From positions 1-22,390 of the forward strand of contig CAYMRS010000041.1 of assembly GCA_964392915.1 (NCBI GenBank): 22,390 bases of DNA, in the 5' to 3' direction. Positions 16,065-22,390 of this stretch are shown here, piece after piece (within the stretch, counting starts at the first letter, position 1; every line of letters begins with the position of its first letter). The notes under the pieces are model-generated. The model did not search any database. It saw only the letters and a program-made list of their open reading frames with translations, and had not been told where the DNA came from. The translations under genes and the position numbers were made by a program. The stretch is from JAAYUK01 sp964392915. GTDB lineage: Bacteria; Nitrospirota; Thermodesulfovibrionia; Thermodesulfovibrionales; Dissulfurispiraceae.

Positions 16065-16532
16065 ATGAAGCGCAGAAGTTCGCGCGAATATGCGCTGCAG
16101 TTTCTCTATCGAATCGACTTTCTTGAGGTTGGATCCTCGAAGGACGCCCTGAAGAACGCAACCCTTGCCTTCTGGGCTGAAACCAATGAAAGCGATGAAG
16201 ATGTCCGGGCTTTTGCCGAAAACATCATCGAAGGCACGCTCCGCAATCTTGGCCCGATAGATGAAGAGATTGCACGCGTTGCCGACAGGTGGGATCTTGG
16301 CCGAATGGCCAGTGTTGATCGCAATATCCTCCGCATGGGAGCATACGAACTGCTGTATCGTCCCGATATTCCCGATGCAGTCTCCATGAACGAAGCGATA
16401 GAGATTGCAAAAAAATACTCGACGGCAGACTCCGCGGCTTTTATTAATGGCATTCTTGACCGTATAGCGCGCGAGGCGAGAGGTGCAGAAAAACACACGA
16501 AAAACCCGTTGCAAACCCCGTCCGAATCGTAG
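16065..16532 (+). CDS. nusB: Transcription antitermination protein NusB
   Basis: The 155-residue all-helical product binds boxA RNA with NusE (S10) in rRNA antitermination complexes. The N-terminal RRSSREYALQFLYRID is the RNA-binding segment. The C-terminal half has DRNILRMGAYELLYRPDIP and NEAIEIAKKYSTADSAAFINGILD, both strongly conserved. Length is typical, with a short polar tail. It starts 6 bp after ribH, the common ribH-nusB pairing. The -35 box of the next gene lies inside its 3' end. Confidence 0.95.
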   Translation: MKRRSSREYALQFLYRIDFLEVGSSKDALKNATLAFWAETNESDEDVRAFAENIIEGTLRNLGPIDEEIARVADRWDLGRMASVDRNILRMGAYELLYRPDIPDAVSMNEAIEIAKKYSTADSAAFINGILDRIAREARGAEKHTKNPLQTPSES

Positions 16533-16538
16533 TATAGT
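16509..16538 (+). promoter_or_regulatory. Probable promoter of the HDOD gene
   Basis: TTGCAA (16509-16514, inside nusB) and TATAGT (16533-16538) are 18 bp apart; the hexamers match consensus at four and five of six positions. Transcription would start near 16545, about 32 nt before the ATG at 16577. This would allow the HDOD gene to be expressed apart from ribH-nusB. Confidence 0.45.
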
Positions 16539-16576
16539 CTTTTCACACAGTGCATCTGCTGGAATGAGGGGGGCTC

Positions 16577-17428
16577 ATGCTGGATAGCGGAAATGCCATT
16601 ATCAAGAGTAAAATCAGGCAATTCAGTAATCTGCCCACGCTCTCTGTCATCCAGTCGAAGCTTGTCAAGACCATAGGTCAGCCGAATGCGTCAGTCGATG
16701 AGATTGTCGAGATTATTCGCCACGACCCGGCATTGTCAACCAAGGTTGTTGCCGTAGCGAACTCCCCTTTTTTCGGGCATCCCGGCAGGGTCGAGAGCCT
16801 TGAAAAGGCGGTCATGATGGTGGGGTTCGATTTTCTGAAAGGCATTACGCTCAGCATCTGCATCTTCGGCTTCTTCCCCCAGACAAAGGCATTGCGCGGC
16901 ATGTGGGCTCACTCCTATGCGGTAGCCACGCTTGCCGGTATTCTTGGCCAACGGTTGGGGGGCGTTGATTCCAACAGCGCATTTCTTGCCGGGTTGCTGC
17001 ACGACGTTGGCCGTTCGGTTTTCATGAAAATATATGCCGAAGAGCCAAACCGGCAGTTGGCGACCGAAATTTTTGAGCTAAAGGGGGACGAACTCCTCCG
17101 GGCAGAGGTTGAAACCCTTTTCTGCGATCACGCGCAGGCCGGCCGGTGGTTTCTTGAGAGCCTGACGTTTGCCCAGGATGTGATTGAGCCTGTCGGCATG
17201 CACCACGGGCCTGCGGAGAAAATAGGCGGCAGCGGACTCGTTCCGGTCATTTATCTTGCCGAAGGCATGCTCGGACTGTTCAGTCCTGATCTTGCCGGAG
17301 ATGGTGAATGGACGGATCAGCATCAGCACGTTTTAGCCGCATGCGGACTGAAGGACGACGACAAGGAAAACATCACCAAGCATATCAAGGACGAAGAGGC
17401 GTCAATCCGCCGTTTTTTTGATTTGTAG
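16577..17428 (+). CDS. HDOD domain protein, probable signalling output
   Basis: The 283-residue product is an HDOD-domain protein almost end to end. The opening IRQFSNLPTLSVIQSKL and DEIVEIIRHDPALSTKVVAVANSPFFG are typical. MWAHSYAVATLAGILGQ and FLAGLLHDVGRSVF follow, with the HD pair H142-D143 retained, and a later MHHGP. HDOD proteins are related to HD phosphohydrolases but usually lack activity and act in c-di-GMP, chemotaxis or stress signalling. No receiver, GGDEF or EAL domain is fused. The ATG follows a GAGGGGGG ribosome site. Whether it hydrolyses a nucleotide cannot be judged: several metal-site histidines are present. Confidence 0.85.
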   Translation: MLDSGNAIIKSKIRQFSNLPTLSVIQSKLVKTIGQPNASVDEIVEIIRHDPALSTKVVAVANSPFFGHPGRVESLEKAVMMVGFDFLKGITLSICIFGFFPQTKALRGMWAHSYAVATLAGILGQRLGGVDSNSAFLAGLLHDVGRSVFMKIYAEEPNRQLATEIFELKGDELLRAEVETLFCDHAQAGRWFLESLTFAQDVIEPVGMHHGPAEKIGGSGLVPVIYLAEGMLGLFSPDLAGDGEWTDQHQHVLAACGLKDDDKENITKHIKDEEASIRRFFDL

Positions 17429-17740
17429 GTCGTCCGGGATTTGCTTGATTTCAATGCTTTTTGCTGAATGTCTGTTTGTGTTTCATTTTTCTTGCTGCCC
17501 TTTATCCGATGAAACAGAATCCTGGAGTTTTTTTGTAGGACAAAACCCTACAGGAAAAATCAGACAGATGCCGACATATCTTGTCTTTGTGAAATGGCAC
17601 AATGAATAGCCGGGGATGCAGGACGTCCGGGTTTGCAAACAATACCGTTCTGACTGAACGCCTTGTCAGGACAGTGCGACAGAGAGAGCGTGAGCTTCTG
17701 CACCGGCAGGGTTCAGAGCTACATAAGGAGGATGAGGGAA
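17429..17740. other. Intergenic leader upstream of pta
   Basis: This 312-bp gap lies between the HDOD gene and pta. I see no gene in it. TGTAGG (17534-17539) pairs with CCTACA (17547-17552) across a 7-base loop, flanked by T7 and A5 runs. TTCTGAC (17648-17654) pairs with GTCAGGA (17665-17671) with one wobble. No confident -35/-10 pair and no known riboswitch pattern were found. A strong AAGGAGG at 17725-17731 serves pta. Confidence 0.5.
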
Positions 17741-19834
17741 ATGGCACAGGGCATTTATGTTGCAAGCGCAGAGCCGCAGACCGACAAAGCGATAGTTGTG
17801 CTCGGCATGATAGAGCTCCTCTGGCATCAGACCATGAAGGTTGGTTTCTTCAAGCCTATCATCAGGGATGAAGTAGATCGAGATCCGATGATCCATCTGG
17901 TGAAAAGCCGATACAACCTGAAGTTCCCTTATGACGAAATGTATGGCTATACGAATGACATCGCAGCAGACATGATTGCGGCAGACCGCTATGACGAGTT
18001 TCAGAAGCTGATTATCGAGAAATACAAGAAGCTCGAAGAGCAGTGCGACGTTGTTCTTGTCGCAGGCACTGACTTTACCGGCGTAACAACGCCGCTTGAA
18101 TTTGACTTCAATGTTGACATTGCGAACAATCTGAACTGCGTCATGGTTCCGGTAGCGCGCGGCTTCGGCAGAAATCTGCTCGAGATAAGTGAAGGGGTGA
18201 CCGCGCTGGTCGAGTTGCTCGAAAAACGCAAGTGTGACATGCTCGCCATCATCGTCAACCGTGTCGCCACAGATCTGATGATCGATGCGCCGATCCGCCT
18301 GAAACCCGCGGCTCCGGCCGGCGTCCCAATATATGCCATTGCGGAAAATGCAATGCTCTGGAAACCTTCGGTCTGTGAAATTGCCAAGGCGATTGACGCG
18401 ACGTTTTTGAGAGGCGAGGCATCATGTCTCAGCCGGGAGGTTACGGACTACAAGGTTGCAGCCATGCAACTCGCCAATTTCCTTGATTATGTCAAAGAGG
18501 GTACCGTCATCATCACGCCGGGAGACCGGGATGATATTACCATCGGCAGCCTTCTTGCCGACCTTTCGATAAACTATCCCCGCATCGGCTGCCTTATTCT
18601 CACCGGCGGGTTCAAGCCTTCGCCGCAGATTCAGAAGCTCATAGACGGTTTTGCAAAAGATGTCGTTCCTATCCTGTGCGTCGACAGCGACACGTTCAGC
18701 ACGGCAGTCCGCGTGAGCCAGGTGGCTGGTTCCCTACAGCCCGAAAATCCACGAAAAATTGAGACAGCGTTGGGCCTGTTTGAGGCGGGTGTCGATGTCC
18801 AGGAGATGAAGGATCTCCTGAGTGTAACCAAATCTACTCGTATGACACCGCTTATGTTCGAGTATTCTCTTGTGCAACGCGCAAAGTCCGACAAGCAGCA
18901 TATTGTTCTGCCTGAAGGCAGCGAGCCGCGCATTCTTCGTGCTGCCGAACTGCTCATGCTCCGTCAGGTGTGCGATATCACGCTGCTCGGCAATCCTGAA
19001 ACGATCAAGGCCAAAATTGCCGAACTTGGCCTGAAGCTCGGAAAGGTCACCATCATTGATCCGGCAACCTCGGAGTTTCGGAAAGAATACGCGGAAACAT
19101 ATTATGAATTGCGAAAGCATAAGGGCGTGACGCCTGAAATGGCATTTGATACCATGGCAGATCCGAGCTATTACGGCACCATGATGGTCTACAAAGAGCA
19201 GGCCGACGGTATGGTTTCAGGTTCCGTGAACACCACGCAGCACACCATCCGCCCGTCACTGGAGTTCGTGAAAACAAAACCGGGCGTCAAAATTGTATCC
19301 AGCGTCTTTCTGATGTGCATGGCTGATCGGGTTCTTGTCTTCGGCGACTGTGCCGTCATTCCGAATCCGGATGCGCAGCAGCTTGCTGACATCGCGATCA
19401 GTTCGGCAGATACGGCAGCGGCCTTCGGCATCGAGCCGCGCATTGCGATGCTCTCTTACTCAACCGGTGAATCCGGCACGGGCAAGGACGTTGACAAGGT
19501 GAAAGAGGCGACCATGCTGGCAAAAGCGGCGCGGCCTGACTTGAAGATTGAGGGACCGCTCCAGTTTGACGCGGCTATCGATCCTGAAACCGCAAAGGTC
19601 AAGATGCCGAACAGCGAAGTGGCGGGCAAAGCGACGGTCTTTGTCTTCCCTGACCTCAATACCGGGAACAATACCTACAAGGCTGTTCAGCGTTCTGCAA
19701 ATGCCGTCGCCATCGGCCCGGTTCTGCAGGGGCTGAACAAGCCGGTCAATGACCTCAGCAGAGGATGCACTGTTGCCGATATTCTGAACACCGTAGCGAT
19801 CACTGCCGTGCAGGCCCAGTTTGACAAGCAATAA
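17741..19834 (+). CDS. pta: Phosphate acetyltransferase, long form with BioD-like and DRTGG domains
   Basis: The 697-residue enzyme interconverts acetyl-CoA plus phosphate with acetyl phosphate plus CoA. An N-terminal BioD-like P-loop fold (about 3-215) has a degenerate loop (SAEPQTDKAIV), as is usual in long Pta proteins. A DRTGG domain follows (about 220-330, with GDRDDITIGSLL), then the catalytic PTA_PTB domain (about 375-695, from HIVLPEGSEPRILRA to a TGESGTGKDVDKV loop near the active site). Length fits the E. coli type of about 700 residues. I chose the ATG at 17741, with AAGGAGG nine bases upstream, because the preceding in-frame codons read through the leader. ackA follows after 17 bp. 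Confidence 0.95.
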   Translation: MAQGIYVASAEPQTDKAIVVLGMIELLWHQTMKVGFFKPIIRDEVDRDPMIHLVKSRYNLKFPYDEMYGYTNDIAADMIAADRYDEFQKLIIEKYKKLEEQCDVVLVAGTDFTGVTTPLEFDFNVDIANNLNCVMVPVARGFGRNLLEISEGVTALVELLEKRKCDMLAIIVNRVATDLMIDAPIRLKPAAPAGVPIYAIAENAMLWKPSVCEIAKAIDATFLRGEASCLSREVTDYKVAAMQLANFLDYVKEGTVIITPGDRDDITIGSLLADLSINYPRIGCLILTGGFKPSPQIQKLIDGFAKDVVPILCVDSDTFSTAVRVSQVAGSLQPENPRKIETALGLFEAGVDVQEMKDLLSVTKSTRMTPLMFEYSLVQRAKSDKQHIVLPEGSEPRILRAAELLMLRQVCDITLLGNPETIKAKIAELGLKLGKVTIIDPATSEFRKEYAETYYELRKHKGVTPEMAFDTMADPSYYGTMMVYKEQADGMVSGSVNTTQHTIRPSLEFVKTKPGVKIVSSVFLMCMADRVLVFGDCAVIPNPDAQQLADIAISSADTAAAFGIEPRIAMLSYSTGESGTGKDVDKVKEATMLAKAARPDLKIEGPLQFDAAIDPETAKVKMPNSEVAGKATVFVFPDLNTGNNTYKAVQRSANAVAIGPVLQGLNKPVNDLSRGCTVADILNTVAITAVQAQFDKQ

Positions 19835-19851
19835 GAGAGGAATCAACAAAA

Positions 19852-21057
19852 ATGAAAATACTGGTTCTTAACGCAGGCAGCTCTTCAATAAAATATCAGC
19901 TATTCAACATGAAAGACAGCCTTGTTCTCACCTCCGGCCTGCTTGAGCAAATTGGCGAGGCGAGCAGCCGTCTTAAATACAAATGGCTCGACGCGACCGG
20001 CGAGCAGAAGGAAGCGGTGCAGGAAGGCCGCGTGGCGGATCACAAGGAAGGCCTCAGGCTCATCCTTGAGCTTACGCTCAAGATTGGCGTGGTCAAGAAC
20101 CTTCATGAACTCTCCGGCATCGGCCATCGCGTCGTTCATGGCGGTGAGGCATTCTGGAAGCCGACCCCCATAAACGACAAGGTTGTTGACGCAATTCGCG
20201 AGATGATAGCGCTTGCGCCTCTCCATAACCCTGCAAACCTTATGGGCATCGAGGTTTCCCGCGAACTCTGTCCGAGTGTTCCGCAGGTTGCGGTGTTCGA
20301 TACGGCGTTCCACCAGACCATGCCGCCGGTTGCATATCACTATGCTGTGCCGTACAGCTACTATAAAGACCACAAGGTCCGCCGTTACGGCTTTCACGGC
20401 ACATCGCACCGCTATGTTGCAAAGCAGTGCGCACAACACTTCAGGAAGACGCCGGGCGACTGCAATCTTATCACTATTCACATCGGCAACGGCGGCAGCA
20501 TGGCCGCAATCAAAGGCGGCAACAGCGTCGACACCACGATGGGGATGACACCGCTTGAAGGTCTTGTCATGGGAACCCGGTCGGGCGATTTGGATCCGGC
20601 TATCCCTTTTTATCTAGCCCGCACCCTCAACAAGCCGTTTGATGAAATTGAGAACATTCTCAACAAGCAGAGCGGTCTGAAGGGAATCTGCGGCGTCAAC
20701 GACATGCGCGAAATCGAGCGTCTTGCCGCAGGCGGCAACCTTAACGCCAAGCTTGCCATAGATATGTTCTGCTACCGCATAAAGAAGTATATCGGCGCTT
20801 ACTATGCGGTCCTCGGCACCGTCGATGCCATTATCTTTACCGGAGGCATCGGCGAAAACAGTGCCGAAGCCCGTCAACAATGCTCTTCCGGCCTTGAGTC
20901 ATTGGGCATCGTGATGGATCTCATAAAGAACAGCGTTCGGTCGCATGAAGTGCGCGATGTGTCCGCAGAGGGTTCCCAAGTTAAAATCATGGTTATTCCG
21001 ACCAACGAAGAACTCGAAATCGCTCAGCAGACATTGGAGTGCATCAGGGGCGCGTAA
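19852..21057 (+). CDS. ackA: Acetate kinase
   Basis: The 401-residue ASKHA-fold kinase transfers phosphate from acetyl phosphate to ADP, giving acetate and ATP. With Pta it forms the acetate overflow or fermentation route, or acetate activation in reverse. Signature VLNAGSSSIKY (5-15, with N7) opens the protein. Key residues by family alignment are R93 in GHRVVHGGE, D150 in VFDTAFH, H182 in GFHGTSHRYV and R243 in GTRSGDLDPA. IHIGNGGS and FTGGIGENS bind nucleotide. A GAGAGGA ribosome site precedes the ATG. The gene is co-transcribed with pta and followed by an intrinsic terminator. Confidence 0.97.
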   Translation: MKILVLNAGSSSIKYQLFNMKDSLVLTSGLLEQIGEASSRLKYKWLDATGEQKEAVQEGRVADHKEGLRLILELTLKIGVVKNLHELSGIGHRVVHGGEAFWKPTPINDKVVDAIREMIALAPLHNPANLMGIEVSRELCPSVPQVAVFDTAFHQTMPPVAYHYAVPYSYYKDHKVRRYGFHGTSHRYVAKQCAQHFRKTPGDCNLITIHIGNGGSMAAIKGGNSVDTTMGMTPLEGLVMGTRSGDLDPAIPFYLARTLNKPFDEIENILNKQSGLKGICGVNDMREIERLAAGGNLNAKLAIDMFCYRIKKYIGAYYAVLGTVDAIIFTGGIGENSAEARQQCSSGLESLGIVMDLIKNSVRSHEVRDVSAEGSQVKIMVIPTNEELEIAQQTLECIRGA

Positions 21058-21073
21058 GTTCGACCGGTTTTTG

Positions 21074-21114
21074 AAAAAGGGGGGCAGTCTTTGCGGAAGC
21101 TACCCCTCTTTTTT
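21074..21114 (+). terminator. Intrinsic terminator of pta-ackA
   Basis: The A5G6 run at 21074-21084 pairs with the C4-T-C-T6 run at 21103-21114: five A-U pairs, one G-C, one G-U and four G-C. After a mismatch, AG (21086-21087) pairs with CT (21100-21101). The loop is about 12 bases and the T6 run forms both the lower stem and the tail. It begins 17 bases after the ackA stop. Confidence 0.7.
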
Positions 21115-21675
21115 CTTCGAGCAAAGTTGAACACTACGGATATTTGTATTTTGCTTATCCTAGAAGTAGCTCAGGTTGTTTGGACAGGTGAAAGAGATTT
21201 TTAAGTGGGAAGCTGCTCAGCATCAGGCTGCCCGCTCATGCGGCAGTATAGTCCAGTAACCCTCATCGGGCGTTTTGTTTAAAGCGATATGTTTGCGCCG
21301 AATGCGGCTGTGTCTACCGGTTACGTCCTTTTGGTTACTGGCCCCGGCATCACGCGCCTGTAAGGATAGTTTTTGACCGCCTCTGTCATCGGATCAGAGA
21401 CGGGGTGTGGGGCACTATCCGGATGTTCGGCCGGCAGCGGCAGGGGCACTGGCTGCGGGCGCTTGGCAGCGCGATCAATATCCATCTGGGCATATCATTC
21501 GGCAGTGATCTTCTGGAAGGGTTTCGCGCACTGCTTCAGAGCGGTCGGGGCCGGTACAGAGGCTGTTTTAATCCCGGCACGGGGTCGAAAGAGAGGCTCT
21601 CCACCGAACTGTGTCATTACGCCGACAACTACCGCCGTTGTACCCTTTTTCATCACACGATGAAGGAGGATAGTG
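21115..21675. other. Non-coding, inverted-repeat-rich flank of a mobile element
   Basis: No convincing gene lies here; overlapping open frames at 21373-21755 look random and are interrupted by stem-loops. It contains a stem-loop at 21228-21246, a 9-bp inverted repeat (CCAGTAACC at 21253-21261, GGTTACTGG at 21333-21341), a nested stem-loop at 21364-21420 and a 27-bp segment between exact AGAGGCT direct repeats (21558-21564, 21592-21598). It probably includes the left end of the transposon whose transposase begins at 21676, but I cannot fix the terminus. Confidence 0.45.
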
Positions 21676-22071
21676 GTGGACGAAGAGAGGCAAAAGCGGA
21701 TAGCGGCATTTCGGTTCGGGGTCATCGCCGACTTTGTGGGCAACAGGACGCTTGAGAGGGGCGAGACCGAGAAACTGATGAAGGACAAGTGCGCCAGGAG
21801 ATGGCAGATACCTGGCAGTGTGAGGACCCGCCTCAGCGAATCTGCGATCAAGCAATGGATAGTGAGGTACAGAGCATCCAGGGGAAAGCTTGAATCGTTG
21901 CATCCGCAGGGGCGCTCCGATCTGGGCAAGCCCAGGGCGGTAGATCAAGATACGGCGATGGGCATCATAGCGCTCCGGAAAGAGTTCCGGGAAGTGTCGT
22001 TGCCGGTGCTGTTGGAGCATGCGCGGCAGAGGAAGATCATACTGCCGGGAAGGCCGTACTCACCAGGATAA
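21676..22071 (+). pseudogene. N-terminal fragment of a Mu/Tn7-type DDE transposase
   Basis: The frame encodes 131 residues from the GTG at 21676, which has AAGGAGG six bases upstream; another GTG at 21673 is less well spaced. It reads like the helix-turn-helix head of a DDE transposase of the Mu/TnsB-like group: RFGVIADFVGNR, then LSESAIKQWIVRYRASRGKLESLHPQGRSD (split), and an AMGIIALRKEF helix. Intact members run to several hundred residues with an integrase catalytic core. Here the frame stops shortly after RQRKIILPG, and the following DNA encodes part of a different protein, an ATPase, in another frame. The catalytic domain is therefore absent and the gene is non-functional as a transposase. 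Confidence 0.65.
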
Positions 22072-22390
22072 TAAGAGCCTCGGTCCTTGAGCTGATACAC
22101 AAAAGACAAAAACCGGTACTCATTATCGACGAGGCGTCATTGCTCAGGATGGACGTCTTTACCGAACTCCACACTGCGGCACAGTTTGACGGCGATTCAA
22201 AACCGGTGCTGCCGATTATCCTCGCCGGGCAAAACAACCTGACCGACAATCTCATGTTCAGGCAGTCGAGACCTCTGGCCTCAAGGGTGGTGGCAAGAGG
22301 CCATATGAAAGCGCTCAAAAGCAATGAGATGGCCAGAGCCCTAATCCACCGTCAAAGAAAACAAGAAACCTCGTTGGTCCCGCAAGCGCG
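22050..22390 (+). pseudogene. 5'-truncated ExeA/TniB-like transposition ATPase, running off the window
   Basis: From about 22050 a stop-free frame to the window end encodes KAVLTRIIRASVLELIHKR, then Walker B VLIIDEASLLRMDVFTELH, a sensor-like ILAGQNNL and RPLASRVVARGH. These match the middle and later part of AAA+ ATPases of the ExeA/TniB type that accompany Mu/Tn7-like transposases. The Walker A loop and everything before it are missing, with no start codon context. After about 22330 the sequence no longer resembles what I know of the family, which may be divergence or a second rearrangement. The rest is outside the window. Confidence 0.65.

Noticed and set aside
17594..17612. Sigma-54-like TGGCAC upstream of pta
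   Set aside because: The -24-like TGGCAC is present, but the GC that would form the -12 element is two bases too far away and the TTGC part is missing.
21373..21755. Two overlapping plus-strand frames upstream of the transposase
   Set aside because: Both cross stem-loops and the 27-mer repeat-like segment, have low-complexity or unrecognisable products, and one runs into the transposase gene in another frame.

Overview
The window is an ordinary chromosomal stretch of a rod-shaped, diderm bacterium, with a damaged mobile element at its right edge. The gene set suggests a Nitrospirota or deltaproteobacteria-like lineage: a complete MreBCD/PBP2/RodA elongation operon, a Pta with an N-terminal BioD-like plus DRTGG extension, a secreted Ig-repeat protein with an AMIN-like tail, and a Mu/Tn7-type transposase with an ExeA-like ATPase. 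This placement is inference from gene style; no marker gene settles it.

Layout. (1) 105-2275, plus strand: a Fur-family regulator (probably Zur) behind a strong promoter and a 27-bp near-palindromic operator, then a ZnuA-like zinc-binding lipoprotein and a SprT-like zinc metalloprotease, with overlapping genes. (2) 2328-6802, plus: dnaE, with a near-consensus promoter whose predicted start falls on the ATG, then accA. (3) 6837-9566, minus: ftsY, preceded by a secreted Ig-repeat/AMIN-like protein. That gene's intrinsic terminator ends only a few bases before the ftsY start codon. (4) 9639-10190: a 550-bp divergent intergenic region with promoters for both sides, a G9 tract and several stem-loops. 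(5) 10191-15440, plus: mreB-mreC-mreD-mrdA-rodA, tightly packed. (6) 15597-17428, plus: ribH, nusB and an HDOD-domain gene with its own likely promoter. (7) 17741-21057, plus: pta and ackA, the two-step acetyl-CoA to acetate/ATP pathway, closed by an intrinsic terminator. (8) 21115-22390: a non-coding stretch rich in inverted repeats, then a transposase N-terminus joined directly to the 3' part of an ExeA/TniB-like ATPase gene. This looks like an internally deleted transposon that continues beyond the window.

Functional themes are zinc homeostasis, DNA replication, fatty-acid initiation, SRP-dependent membrane targeting, lateral wall growth, riboflavin synthesis, transcription antitermination and acetate metabolism. 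I found no clearly new enzymatic system. The most unusual signals are regulatory: the palindromic operator, leaderless-looking dnaE, the terminator abutting ftsY, the structured mreB leader, and the stem-loop-rich flank of the broken transposon.
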